Source: DASCOT01 sp965197275 (GTDB taxonomy: Bacteria > Acidobacteriota > UBA890 > WLXD01). Taken from it: a DNA stretch of 64,000 bases. The notes below the pieces were generated by a model. It had not been told where the DNA came from, ran no database searches, and saw nothing but the letters and a program-made list of their open reading frames with translations. Below, piece by piece: positions 41,736 to 51,228 of the stretch. A program made the position numbers and the translations under genes. Location: the NCBI GenBank assembly GCA_965197275.1, contig CBDAMQ010000029.1, forward strand, positions 124,001-188,000, in the 5' to 3' direction. Each line of letters begins with the position of its first letter. The stretch's first letter is position 1.

Positions 41736-43685
41736 TCAGACGCGCTCGCGTTGGTCGCCAACCCGGCGGGTGACCCGCGTACTGTCGAGGTACTCGAGCA
41801 GCGGGATAGAGTTCTTGCGGGTCAGCCCGGTCCAGATCTTGAAGTCTGCGACCGTGAATCGGTCTCCTGGCCGCAGCCGCTGGCAGAGATCGTCGATGAG
41901 GATTTCGAGCGCCTGCGCTTCGACGACCAACCCTTCGCGCACGCGCACCAGATGCCCACTGCGCAACAGGTGATGAAAGAGCTCGCGGACAGTATCGGCC
42001 TCTCCGGCTATCGTCGCCAGGATCTCTTCCGGAGCCCCGACGCCGATGCCCGGCGCCGCGAAGCGATCCAGTAGCTGGTCGCGGAGCTCGTGGTCGGTTG
42101 CCTCGACGGAAACCTCATGCGCCAGCAGGGCGAAACCGTCGCCGGCGGCGCGGATGGCTCCTTGGCTGACCAGGCATGACAGCGCGGCATCGAACACCGC
42201 CTCCGGGATCTGGGCCGCGACGGCACTGCGCAGGTCCTGCTTCGGTAGCCCGGGGCGAAGCGGGTAACGCTCGTGATACTGGCCGAGGCTCTCGAGACTC
42301 TCCGCACAGAGGCTCTCGAGCGCTGCGTGCGGCACCAGGCGCGGCTCGTGGCCGCCGATCTCTGCGACGCGACCGGCGGCGACGGATACGCGAACGAGGT
42401 CCTCGAGAGCAGCGTCCGTGCAGGCCAGACGTTGAACAAGCGCCTCGCGTCGCAACCCCGGCTCGCCCGCTTCGTTGATCCAAGTCGTCAGTCTTGTCGC
42501 GTCGTCTGCGCCATCGAGAAGGCGCATCGCCTCGGCGGCCATCGAGCCGCGTCGTCGCTTCGGCGCCGCCGTGTCGAGCACGACGCCACCCCCGATGGTC
42601 ACCACCGGCGAGTAGCGACGAATGATGAATCGGTCGCCGGGCGCGGCCGGGTAGGGCGACTCGAGGCGCAGCTGCGCATATCCGCGGGTACCTCGGATGC
42701 GGTCGGTCCCGACCACGGCGGCGCGCCCGAGGACTTCGGCAGCGCCGTGGTGGAAGCGCAGGCGCTGAAGGTGCTTGATCTCAAACCCCTCGAGCACCTC
42801 GAGTCGAGCATCGATCATGTGCGAAGGCTGTAGCGTGCCCGGTCTGGCAAGCACCATGCCTCGAGTCAGCTCTTCGACCTGGACGCCTTGGAGGTTGAGC
42901 GCAGTGCGTTGACCGGCGACCGCGAGTTCCTGTTTGAGGCCATGGACCTGCACGCCGCGAACCGTCATGGCGCGTCCCGACGGTAGGGCCTCGAGCCGAT
43001 CTCCCACCGCTACGCGCCCCGCGAGCAGCGTTCCTGTCACGACCGTCCCGAAGCCCTTCATCGTGAAGATGCGGTCGATCGGCAAGCGTAGGACGCCCTC
43101 CGCCGGCCGGGACGCCGTGGACTTCAGCACACCCTCAAGCCGGTCTCGCAGCGTTTCCATACCGACCCCACTCACGGCACTCGTGCGTACGATCGGAGCG
43201 CCTTCGAGAGCGCTGCCGGCGAGCAAATCCTCTACCTCGAGCTCCACAAGCTCGGCCATCTCATCGTCGACCAGATCGCATTTGCTGAGTGCCACGACGC
43301 CGGCGTCGATACCAAGGAGGCGACATATGGCGAAGTGCTCGCGAGTCTGCGGCATGATCGACTCGTCGGCCGCGACTACCATCAACAGCGCGTCGATGCC
43401 GCCGACGCCGGCGAGCATGTTCTTGACGAAGCGTTCATGGCCCGGCACGTCGACGAAGCCGACGTGGAGGTCGCCGAGACGAGTGTCCGCAAACCCGAGG
43501 TCGATGGTGATGCCGCGCTCCTTCTCCTCCTGAAGACGATCCGGATCGACCCCTGTTAGCGCCTGGACGAGGGCACTCTTGCCATGATCGATGTGGCCGG
43601 CAGTACCGACGATTCGGTAGCCGTCGATGGTGTCGTCTGAAGGCACGGCTGGTATCAAGGCCACTGCGCTACCGGCGTCGGTCAC
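41736..43685 (-). CDS. selB: Selenocysteine-specific elongation factor
   Basis: A 649-residue translational GTPase. G1 is GHIDHGKS at 30-36 region, G3 DVPGHE, G4 SKCD, and the RGITIDLGF switch is typical of SelB. After the three EF-Tu-like domains come the C-terminal winged-helix repeats (about 400-649) that bind the SECIS RNA. It delivers Sec-tRNA to in-frame UGA codons. selA, selD and tRNA-Sec are not visible in the window. It is divergent from the thiolase gene. Confidence 0.92.
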   Translation of the reverse strand: MTDAGSAVALIPAVPSDDTIDGYRIVGTAGHIDHGKSALVQALTGVDPDRLQEEKERGITIDLGFADTRLGDLHVGFVDVPGHERFVKNMLAGVGGIDALLMVVAADESIMPQTREHFAICRLLGIDAGVVALSKCDLVDDEMAELVELEVEDLLAGSALEGAPIVRTSAVSGVGMETLRDRLEGVLKSTASRPAEGVLRLPIDRIFTMKGFGTVVTGTLLAGRVAVGDRLEALPSGRAMTVRGVQVHGLKQELAVAGQRTALNLQGVQVEELTRGMVLARPGTLQPSHMIDARLEVLEGFEIKHLQRLRFHHGAAEVLGRAAVVGTDRIRGTRGYAQLRLESPYPAAPGDRFIIRRYSPVVTIGGGVVLDTAAPKRRRGSMAAEAMRLLDGADDATRLTTWINEAGEPGLRREALVQRLACTDAALEDLVRVSVAAGRVAEIGGHEPRLVPHAALESLCAESLESLGQYHERYPLRPGLPKQDLRSAVAAQIPEAVFDAALSCLVSQGAIRAAGDGFALLAHEVSVEATDHELRDQLLDRFAAPGIGVGAPEEILATIAGEADTVRELFHHLLRSGHLVRVREGLVVEAQALEILIDDLCQRLRPGDRFTVADFKIWTGLTRKNSIPLLEYLDSTRVTRRVGDQRERV

Positions 43686-43825
43686 CGCTGCGGGTGTGCA
43701 CCGTGTGGGAGTGGGATGGATGCAGTGTAAGGTGCCCCCCAGACGTCGACAAACGGTCTTCCGGCGTAGCGCGGGCGGGCACGGAGGCCTGAGCGGGCGG
43801 TGGCGAAAATGTCGTAGCCTGGCCT

Positions 43826-43833
43826 GCTAATCT
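43826..43833 (+). promoter_or_regulatory. Extended -10 element at the thiolase start
   Basis: TGCTAATCT contains TG-N-TAATCT (-10 at 43828-43833). The predicted start of transcription falls on or next to the ATG at 43840, and no ribosome-binding site precedes the ATG, so the mRNA may be leaderless. Confidence 0.4.
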
Positions 43834-43839
43834 CATTGT

Positions 43840-45024
43840 ATGCGCGAAGCCGTCATTGTCTCTGCCGTCCGCACGCCGACCGGACGGTTGATGGGCGCTC
43901 TGAGCGCGTTCAAAGCGACCGATCTCGGTGCGGCGGTGGTTGGCGAGGCGGTGCGGCGGGCCAGGCTCGACCCCGCCGTTATCGACGAGGTCATCATGGG
44001 CCACGTCGTGCAGGCGGGCAGCGGACAGAACCCGGCGCGTCAAGCGGCCCTGGGAGGCGGGCTGCCGGTGACCGTCGGCGCCCTGACCATCAACAAGGTA
44101 TGTGGCTCGTCGCTCAAGGCTGTCGTGCTGGCAACGCAGGCGATCCGACTTGGCGACGCGGAGTACATAGTGGCCGGCGGTCAGGAGAGCATGAGCAATG
44201 GCCCCTTCCTGCTTCCGCGCGCGCGCGGTGGCTACCGAATGGGGCACGGAAAACTGCTGGATGCGACCGTCCATGATGGCTTGTGGGACGCCTACAACGA
44301 CTACCACATGGGCTGCACGGGTGAGGTGGTGGCCGAGCGCTGGGGAGTGAGCCGCGACGAGCAGGACACCTGGAGCGTGCAGTCACACCGCCACGCCGCC
44401 GAGGCGCAGGCTGCCGGCGCGTTCGAGGCCGAGTTGCTGTCGCTCTCGGTGCCTCAGCGGCGGGGCGAACCGGTCCTCGTAGATCGTGACGAGACCATTC
44501 GAGCGGATACAACCGTCGAAGCGCTCGCGCGCCTCCAGCCGGTCTTTCAGACGGACGGGACGGTCACCGCTGGGAACGCCCCGGGCGTCAACGACGGAGC
44601 CGCTGCCGTCTGTCTGACGTCGCGGGATCAGGCGGAGGACCGAGGCCTCGACGTCCTCGCGCGGGTCGTAGCGTACGCCACCAGTGGTACGGAGCCGGAG
44701 CTCGTGATGATGGCTCCGGTGGAGGCGATCCACAAGGTTCTCTTCAAGACCGGCTGGGATCGCGACGAGGTCGATCTCTTCGAGCTCAACGAGGCGTTCG
44801 CCGTGCAAGCCGTGGCGCTCGTACGGGAGCTGGAGCTGGACGCCGAGCGCGTCAACGTGCGCGGCGGAGCGATCGCGCTCGGCCATCCGATCGGCGCGTC
44901 GGGGACACGGATCTTGACCACGCTGCTGTACGCTTTGCGCGACCGCGGCGGTCGCCGCGGCATCGCGGCCATGTGCCTGGGTGGGGGCAACGCCGTAGCG
45001 CTGGCAGTCGAGCGCGACAACTAG
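43840..45024 (+). CDS. Acetyl-CoA C-acetyltransferase (thiolase)
   Basis: A 394-residue thiolase with all active-site elements: nucleophile Cys in INKVCGSSLKAV (near 89), NEAFA, GHPIGASG with catalytic His, and the second Cys in MCLGGGNA. It condenses or cleaves acetoacetyl-CoA, or the longer beta-ketoacyl-CoA. It is monocistronic by appearance. The TAG stop codon lies inside a copy of the 28-bp repeat. Confidence 0.94.
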   Translation: MREAVIVSAVRTPTGRLMGALSAFKATDLGAAVVGEAVRRARLDPAVIDEVIMGHVVQAGSGQNPARQAALGGGLPVTVGALTINKVCGSSLKAVVLATQAIRLGDAEYIVAGGQESMSNGPFLLPRARGGYRMGHGKLLDATVHDGLWDAYNDYHMGCTGEVVAERWGVSRDEQDTWSVQSHRHAAEAQAAGAFEAELLSLSVPQRRGEPVLVDRDETIRADTTVEALARLQPVFQTDGTVTAGNAPGVNDGAAAVCLTSRDQAEDRGLDVLARVVAYATSGTEPELVMMAPVEAIHKVLFKTGWDRDEVDLFELNEAFAVQAVALVRELELDAERVNVRGGAIALGHPIGASGTRILTTLLYALRDRGGRRGIAAMCLGGGNAVALAVERDN

Positions 45025-45048
45025 TGGCCTGCAACAGATGATCGTTGC
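45021..45048 (-). repeat. 28-bp dispersed intergenic repeat, copy B
   Basis: Inverted relative to copies A and C. On the minus strand it carries the core CGATCATCTGTTGCAG (one base unlike the consensus, G for A) and ends in GCCACTAG. The CTAG end supplies the thiolase stop codon at 45022-45024. Confidence 0.85.
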
Positions 45049-45222
45049 ATATCGTGATGACGAAACGGGTCCGGATGCCAGGCGCACCGACGCGGCGCTG
45101 CTGACGCCATCGGAGAGGAGAAACGCCGCCGGCGCCCGTAACGCGCCCCTGCCCGAAGGATTACAGCGGTTTCTTCTTGCCGGCGGGACCGAACTAGCCT
45201 GGGCACGGAAAGCGCCGGCGTG

Positions 45223-46401
45223 ATGCGACGAAGAGTTCCGGGATCGAGGCGAGTCGGCTGGCGGTGCCTGGCCGCGGCAATGGCCTTGCTGGCCGTCGCG
45301 CCGGCGCAGGAGTCGGGTCAGGACGCCACCGAGGATGGCTCCGCAGACGAGCTCGTCTCGCTGCGTGAGCGTGTAGCCAGCCTGGAGGCCGAGCTCGAAC
45401 GTCTGGCCTCCGAGCGCGAGTCGGTAGTCAACAGTTTCGAAGCGGCCGATGTGGAGCTCGCGCTCCGTCGCGAGCAGCTCGCCATCCTGCAGCAGCGGGA
45501 CAGCGTGCTGGAGCAGGAACGGATCGATAACGAGGCTGAGCTGGAGCGCCTCGAGGCGGCGTTCGCGAGCAGTCGCAAGACGCTGCGAGCGCGAGTGGGG
45601 TCGCTGTATCGAGTCGGACCCTTGTCGTATAACCGGTTGCTGCTGGCAGCCGAAACCGCCTCGGATGCGCTGGTTGCGTATCAGATCATGACGTACCTGG
45701 CGGCGCGTGATCGCGATCTGTTGCAATCGGTGCGCTCGACCGTGGCCAACCTCGATCAGACCCGCGCGGCACTGGCAGAGACCGAGAGGCAGCTCGCGGC
45801 GGTTGCCAGCGACACCGAGGCCACGGCGACCGCGCTGGCGCACCAGCAGGAGCAACGTCGGCAGCTGCTCACGGTTATTGATCGTGAAGTTGAGGCCCAA
45901 CGAGTCGCGCTGGCGACCGCCCAGCGTGCCGAGAGCCGACTCGAATCGACCATGCTTGCTCTTTCGCGTGCTGCACAGGCCGGCGAGCCGGCGGCCTTCG
46001 CCAGCGCCCGCGGTCAGCTCGAGTGGCCAGTGAACGGTGCTGTCGTGGGCGAGTTCGGGCGGCGTCGGCATCCGGTGTACGACACCTTCACGGTATCTCG
46101 TGGCATAGAGATCGACGGGGAGCCAGGCGACCCTGTAGCTGCCGTGTTCGCCGGCAAGATCGTTTTTGCTGACTGGTATAGCGGCTACGGCCTCATGGTC
46201 ATCGTCGACCATGGAGGCGGCTACTTCAGCCTCTACGGTCATCTCAGTGCAATCGGCGTGCGCGTCAACCAGAACGTCAGCGCCGGCGATATCCTTGGCG
46301 AGATAGGGGACACGGCCTCGCTGATCGGGCCGAACCTCTATTTCGAGGTACGTGAGGAGACCGACGCGTTGAACCCGCTCAACTGGTTGCAACGCCGATG
46401 A
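45223..46401 (+). CDS. EnvC-like murein hydrolase activator (degenerate LytM)
   Basis: A 392-residue exported protein: signal (CLAAAMALLAVAPAQ), a long coiled coil (about 40-255, LVSLRERVASLEAELERLASE in part) and a LytM/M23 domain (about 270-392). The M23 zinc site is incomplete: the usual HxGIDI reads SRGIEI and LHFEIR reads LYFEVR, although SLYGHLS is kept. EnvC shows the same kind of loss and activates amidases instead of cutting murein. The role in septal peptidoglycan splitting is therefore inferred. ftsE and ftsX are not adjacent. Confidence 0.82.
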   Translation: MRRRVPGSRRVGWRCLAAAMALLAVAPAQESGQDATEDGSADELVSLRERVASLEAELERLASERESVVNSFEAADVELALRREQLAILQQRDSVLEQERIDNEAELERLEAAFASSRKTLRARVGSLYRVGPLSYNRLLLAAETASDALVAYQIMTYLAARDRDLLQSVRSTVANLDQTRAALAETERQLAAVASDTEATATALAHQQEQRRQLLTVIDREVEAQRVALATAQRAESRLESTMLALSRAAQAGEPAAFASARGQLEWPVNGAVVGEFGRRRHPVYDTFTVSRGIEIDGEPGDPVAAVFAGKIVFADWYSGYGLMVIVDHGGGYFSLYGHLSAIGVRVNQNVSAGDILGEIGDTASLIGPNLYFEVREETDALNPLNWLQRR

Positions 46402-46456
46402 CCAGCGATCGCGGCGGATGCAGCGATCGGTCTGCCGGTAGCGAGTCCAGGCGACG

Positions 46457-48031
46457 CTAGCTGGCTTCGTCGAGCAGTTCCTTCAGGTTCTTAGAGCGCA
46501 GCGGATGACGAAGCTTGCGCAGCGCCTTGCCCTCGATCTGGCGAATCCGCTCGCGCGTCACGCTGAAGTACTCGCCCACTTCTTCGAGGGTGTACTCGCG
46601 CTCCTCGCCGATGCCGAAGCGCATCCGTAGCACCTTCTCCTCGCGCGGCGTCAGGGTGGCGAGCACCTTGCGCGTCTGGTCCGAGAGATTCTTGGACAGC
46701 ACGATGTCCAGCGGCGAGACGACCTGCTCGTTCTCGATGAAATCGGACAGCGAGGAGTCCTCACCGTCGCCGATCGGCGTTTCCAACGACAGGGTCTTCT
46801 TGGCAGCGCGCAGCACTTCCTTGACCTTGTCGACCGGCATGTCCATTTCGTCGCCGATCTCTTTTGGAGTCGGCTTTCGTCCGAGCTTCTTGAACAGCCG
46901 CCGCGACGTCTGGGAGACCTTACGAATGGTCTCGATCATGTGCACCGGCACCCGGATCGTCTTGCCCTTGTCGGCGATCGCGCGGGTGATGGCCTGCCGA
47001 ATCCACCACGTGGCGTAGGTCGAAAACTTGTAGCCCTTCTTGTAGTCGAACTTCTCGACTGCCTTCATGAGGCCGATGTTGCCTTCCTGGATGAGGTCCG
47101 AGAACGGCAGGCCGTAGTTGACGTATTTCTTGGCGATCGATACGACGAGGCGCAGGTTGGCTTGCGTGAGCTCGCTCTTGGCCCACTCCACCTGCTGCTC
47201 GGCCTCCTCGATGGCACGCAAGTAACGGCGCAGCTCATCACGGCTCAGGGCGTGCTCGGCTTCGAGCTTGCGGGCACGGTCTGCATCCTTGGCCCGCAAC
47301 GCGATCGCGTAGTGCGCCGCCAGTCGCCGCATGCGCACGATGCTCTCGTCGAGGAAGCGCTCGCTGGGAACCAGCTCGCCCATCTTTGCGGCTACCTTTG
47401 ACTGCACCTGAATGATATCGAGGCGAACACGCAGCGCGGTTTCCTCGCGCAGCTTGCGCTTCAGCTTCGAACGCACTTTGCGAAGCGTCTTGCGGTGCCG
47501 CTCAACTGCGTTGACGATCTTGCGCACTTCCTTGATCGCCTGGGCTGGATCCATCTCGTCGTACTTATCCGAGAGCCGGTCCATATCGGCCGGCTCGGCA
47601 TAGATGTGCGACGCTATCTCCACCAGGTACTGGGCAGCCATCGGACAGTTGAGGACGGCTACAACTCGGCCCTCCAGTCCTTCCTCGATCGCCCGTGCGA
47701 GCCGGATCTCGCCCTCTCGGTCGAGCAGGGCCTTCTCGCCCATTTCGCGGAAGTAGATCTTGATCGGGTCGTCAAGGTCACCGGCGCCAGGCTCGTACCC
47801 TTCCTTCTCGTCTTCCTCTTCGTCTTCCTCGAAGTCGGCGTCCGCGTCCTCCGGGCTGACCTCGACCACGTCGATCTCCATGCTCTCGAACATCGACGTG
47901 AGGTGACGGCGATTGAGCTCGGGCTCCGCCCCTTCCGGGAGGATCTCGTCGACCTCGGCGAATGTCAGGTAGCCCCGCTTCTTGCCCTTTTCGATTAGGG
48001 CTTGGATCTCCTCGACCTTTTCGTTTGCCAT
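46457..48031 (-). CDS. rpoD: RNA polymerase primary sigma factor RpoD
   Basis: A 524-residue sigma-70. Region 1.1 is at the N-terminus (IQALIEKGKKRGYLTFAEV), followed by an acidic linker (EEDEEEDEKE), region 1.2 (DPIKIYFREMG), region 2 (LVVSIAKKYVNYGLPFSDLI, FSTYATWWIRQAI), region 3 (PVHMIETI) and region 4 (REYTLEEVGEYFSVTRERIRQ). It directs housekeeping transcription. No dnaG or other macromolecular-synthesis gene lies next to it. Confidence 0.97.
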   Translation of the reverse strand: MANEKVEEIQALIEKGKKRGYLTFAEVDEILPEGAEPELNRRHLTSMFESMEIDVVEVSPEDADADFEEDEEEDEKEGYEPGAGDLDDPIKIYFREMGEKALLDREGEIRLARAIEEGLEGRVVAVLNCPMAAQYLVEIASHIYAEPADMDRLSDKYDEMDPAQAIKEVRKIVNAVERHRKTLRKVRSKLKRKLREETALRVRLDIIQVQSKVAAKMGELVPSERFLDESIVRMRRLAAHYAIALRAKDADRARKLEAEHALSRDELRRYLRAIEEAEQQVEWAKSELTQANLRLVVSIAKKYVNYGLPFSDLIQEGNIGLMKAVEKFDYKKGYKFSTYATWWIRQAITRAIADKGKTIRVPVHMIETIRKVSQTSRRLFKKLGRKPTPKEIGDEMDMPVDKVKEVLRAAKKTLSLETPIGDGEDSSLSDFIENEQVVSPLDIVLSKNLSDQTRKVLATLTPREEKVLRMRFGIGEEREYTLEEVGEYFSVTRERIRQIEGKALRKLRHPLRSKNLKELLDEAS

Positions 48032-48144
48032 ACCCGTATGTCTTACCTAGTATTTCGAGGGCCGCGACAGCGGACTGGGAGAATTGGACAGAAGACAAAC
48101 GTCGCCCAACATACAGCTGTCAAGTTAGCTGATTGGTTGAAGCG

Positions 48145-49302
48145 GTGCAACTCGAAGTTGAAGATCCAGGGCAGTCTTCGCGGCCTCTGCTGCGCTACCT
48201 TTCCGAGCAGATCGCCGCGGCTGGACCGACGCCGTTCGCGTCGTTCATGGCAAGCGCACTGTACCACCCCGAGTGGGGCTACTATACCTCTGATCCGGGT
48301 CCCTGGATCGCGGCACCGGATTTCTACACCGCTCCGCAGATTGGCTCGTCGCTGGGTGAAGCGATAGCCACTCTCGCCGCCGAGGTCGACGACGCGCTCG
48401 ATCGGCCCGACCAGTTCGATCTCGTCGAGATCGGTAGCGGTGACGGGCGGCTGATCCGCTCGACGCTTCGCGCCTTGCAGTGTCAACACCCGAACGTCTG
48501 GCAGCGCCTCCGCGCCTGGAGCGTTGAGCGCGGACCCACAGGTCGCGAGCGTCTGCACCGGGGGCTCCCGTGCGTCCCGGGCGGCATCGACGTGGTGTCC
48601 GACTTCGAGCAGGTGGCCGGCGGGCTGACCGGGCTGGTGTACTCCAACGAGCTGGTCGACGCATTCCCGGTGCACCGGGTTGTGCTGCGTGGCGGCGTGC
48701 TGCTCGAGAGCCATGTCGACGTTCGTCAAGGGCGGTTCGTCGAGCGTTTCTTGTCGCCGAGCACCGCGGGGATCGCGAGCTATCTCGAGCACAACGGTGT
48801 CCGTCTTCGTGAGGGACAGGTCGCCGAGGTATGCCTCGAGGCGGAAGGCTGGAGTGAGCAGGTCGGTGCCCGACTGAAGAGGGGTGGTTGGCTCACAATC
48901 GACTACGGCCACGAGACCGCGACGCTCTACAGCGAGTCCCGCCCTACCGGGACCCTGGTCTGTCAGCGTCGGTTTGCTCTGCACGATGACCCGCTGCGCT
49001 CGCCGGGATCTGACGACATCACATCGCAGGTAGATTTTGGCAACCTGCGGCGGCTGGCACAGGCGCAAGGGTTTGCGGGCGGCGAGCTGTGCAGCCTGCG
49101 CGTATTCTTGATCGGCCTGTGCGCCACGGCACCCGGTGCGGCAGACGACCCGGAGTGGCTGGCGTTGCGCCACCTGCTGGTTTCCGAGATCGGCGAGGCG
49201 CATCGGGCGATGTGGCTGACGCGCGGGTTTCGCCATACCGCGTTGCCGTTCGGCCGTGCCCGGCTTGTCGCCAGCCACGACCTTGCCTCGGGCCGGGGCT
49301 AG
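48145..49302 (+). CDS. MidA/NDUFAF7-type SAM-dependent methyltransferase
   Basis: About 385 residues. The COG1565 signature is clear: TPFASFMASALYHPEWGYYT, DFYTAPQIG, the SAM-binding EIGSGDGRL, and YSNELVDAFPVHRV. In mitochondria the homologue NDUFAF7 dimethylates an arginine of complex I; the bacterial target is unknown. GTG 48145 was chosen; TTG 48133 adds four residues and neither has a good ribosome-binding site. The gene is divergent from rpoD across 113 bp. Confidence 0.88.
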   Translation: MQLEVEDPGQSSRPLLRYLSEQIAAAGPTPFASFMASALYHPEWGYYTSDPGPWIAAPDFYTAPQIGSSLGEAIATLAAEVDDALDRPDQFDLVEIGSGDGRLIRSTLRALQCQHPNVWQRLRAWSVERGPTGRERLHRGLPCVPGGIDVVSDFEQVAGGLTGLVYSNELVDAFPVHRVVLRGGVLLESHVDVRQGRFVERFLSPSTAGIASYLEHNGVRLREGQVAEVCLEAEGWSEQVGARLKRGGWLTIDYGHETATLYSESRPTGTLVCQRRFALHDDPLRSPGSDDITSQVDFGNLRRLAQAQGFAGGELCSLRVFLIGLCATAPGAADDPEWLALRHLLVSEIGEAHRAMWLTRGFRHTALPFGRARLVASHDLASGRG

Positions 49303-49430
49303 GGCGTCCGCCCCGCGGTTGCGACGATAACTCGTCCTCGCAGGCAGGCGCTCGACGTAGCCCTCGGTGCACGGCAAGAGCAACGTGGAGGCGGTACGAT
49401 GGCGATCGAAGACCAATGCCAAGTCGAGGA

Positions 49431-51197
49431 ATGCCCAAAGTGAGAGTCTCGAGGACAGGTCGACGTCGGCCCGGGAGAGCCGCCGCACGCGCGCTGGCAG
49501 TGATGCTGGTAGCGTCGGCGGCGATGCTCATGGTGGTGCCTTTGGCTCCGGGCGCTCAGGTATCCATCGACTTCGGCCGTCTGGCGATTGGAGCGCAGGG
49601 TGCGGTGGTCAGCGTTGATGGCCACGCCACCAGCGTCGGCATCGAGGTGCTCCGCGCAGGCGGCAATGCGATTGACGCCGCCATCGCAGTGGGCATGGCG
49701 TTGGCTGTGACGCATCCTCAGGCCGGGAACCTGGGCGGCGGCGGTTTCATGGTCGTGTACCTGGCCTCAGAGCGTCGGTATACGACGATCGACTTCCGTG
49801 AGAAGGCACCCGCTGCGGCGACGCGCACCATGTATCTCGGCGAGGACGGCAGGCCGGTGCGAGGGCTGAACTACGTCGGATGGAAGGCCGTTGGTGTGCC
49901 TGGCACTGTCGCGGGATTCGGAACAGCGCACGAGCGCTGGGGTCAGCTGCCCTGGTCGCGCCTTGTTGAACCGGCCGTGCGACTGGCGTCTGAGGGTTTC
50001 TACGTCAGCCCGTATCTCGCCGGGTCGTTGGCCCGGGTGGCGCGGACTTTCCGGCAGGACGAGGCGGCGGCGGCGGCGTTCCTACACCCCGACGGGACCC
50101 CGTATGGGGCCGGGGAGCGCCTCCGGCAGCCGGATCTCGCGTGGTCGCTGCAGCAAATCGCCAACGGCGGCGCGTCGGCGTTCTACCGAGGCCCGATCGC
50201 TCAGCGTGTTGCCACGGCAATGGCGGCGAACGGTGGCCTGATCACCGCCGCGGACCTTGCCGCCTACGTGGCCATCGAGCGTGAACCGATCCGCGGCAGC
50301 TACCGCGGCTACGAAGTCGTGTCGATGGGCCCGCCGTCTTCCGGCGGCACGATCCTCGTGCAGATGCTCAACATCCTCGAGCAGTTCGATCTCAGTGCGT
50401 TGGAGCCGACCTCCCCTCAGCTCGTCCACCTGCTGGCCGAGTCGATGCGCCAAGCGTATCTCGATCGTGCCAGGCATCTCGGCGACGCCGATCATGCAGC
50501 GGTTCCGGTCGGCCGCCTGACGTCGAAAACCTACGCCCGTGAGCTCGCAGCCGACATTCCTCGGATGCGGGCGCGCGCCAGCTCGGAGCTCGGTGCCGGG
50601 GTCTTGACGCCGGCGGAATCGCCGGAGACGACTCACTATTCCGTCGTCGATGCGGCCGGAAACGCCGTATCCCTCACCTACACGATCGAGGCAGGCTTCG
50701 GGGCCAAGGTGGTAGCGGCGGGCACCGGTTTTCTGCTCAACAACGAGATGGCCGACTTCAACGAGTGGCCCGGCGTGACCGATTCGCGCGGCTACATCGG
50801 CACCGAGCCCAACTTGATCGCGCCCGGAAAGCGACCGCTGTCATCGATGACGCCGACAATCCTCGCCCGCGACGGTGTGCCGCTGGCGTTGATCGGCTCA
50901 CCTGGCGGCAAGACGATCATCAACACCGTCCTGCGAGTGGTCACCAACCTGGTCGACTTCGGCCTCGACCTTCCTGATGCAGTGGACAGTCCACGGGTGC
51001 ACCATCAGTGGATGCCGGACTCGCTTCGACTCGAGAGCAGCTTCCCGGCCGCAACGATCGCGGCGCTCGAGGGGATGGGCCACTCCCTAGGGCCGTCGCG
51101 TATGCAGGGCGACGCGCATTGCATCTATATCTACCCGGACGGCGCGCGCTTGGCGGTTGCCGACGGTCGCCGATCCGGAGCCGCCGCAGCCTACTAG
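49431..51197 (+). CDS. ggt: Gamma-glutamyltransferase
   Basis: A 588-residue Ntn-hydrolase proenzyme with a long signal peptide (AVMLVASAAMLMVVPLAPGAQ). Autocleavage is expected before Thr400 in PETTHYSVVD, the new N-terminus of the small subunit. NLGGGGFMVVY, DFREKAPAA, GPPSSGGTILVQMLN and SSMTPTI are family motifs. It transfers or hydrolyses the gamma-glutamyl group of glutathione-like substrates in the periplasm. The ATG has only a very close GAGGA; a 14-codon ORF with a good site overlaps the start. Confidence 0.92.
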   Translation: MPKVRVSRTGRRRPGRAAARALAVMLVASAAMLMVVPLAPGAQVSIDFGRLAIGAQGAVVSVDGHATSVGIEVLRAGGNAIDAAIAVGMALAVTHPQAGNLGGGGFMVVYLASERRYTTIDFREKAPAAATRTMYLGEDGRPVRGLNYVGWKAVGVPGTVAGFGTAHERWGQLPWSRLVEPAVRLASEGFYVSPYLAGSLARVARTFRQDEAAAAAFLHPDGTPYGAGERLRQPDLAWSLQQIANGGASAFYRGPIAQRVATAMAANGGLITAADLAAYVAIEREPIRGSYRGYEVVSMGPPSSGGTILVQMLNILEQFDLSALEPTSPQLVHLLAESMRQAYLDRARHLGDADHAAVPVGRLTSKTYARELAADIPRMRARASSELGAGVLTPAESPETTHYSVVDAAGNAVSLTYTIEAGFGAKVVAAGTGFLLNNEMADFNEWPGVTDSRGYIGTEPNLIAPGKRPLSSMTPTILARDGVPLALIGSPGGKTIINTVLRVVTNLVDFGLDLPDAVDSPRVHHQWMPDSLRLESSFPAATIAALEGMGHSLGPSRMQGDAHCIYIYPDGARLAVADGRRSGAAAAY

Positions 51198-51228
51198 CTC
51201 TCCGACCGACCGCCGCTGTTCGGGGCGA

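Noticed and set aside
45038..45223. 61-codon ORF between thiolase and the EnvC-like gene
   Set aside because: It starts inside the 28-bp repeat, has no ribosome-binding site and no recognisable domain. Its stop overlaps the next ATG, so coupling is conceivable, but the evidence is too thin.
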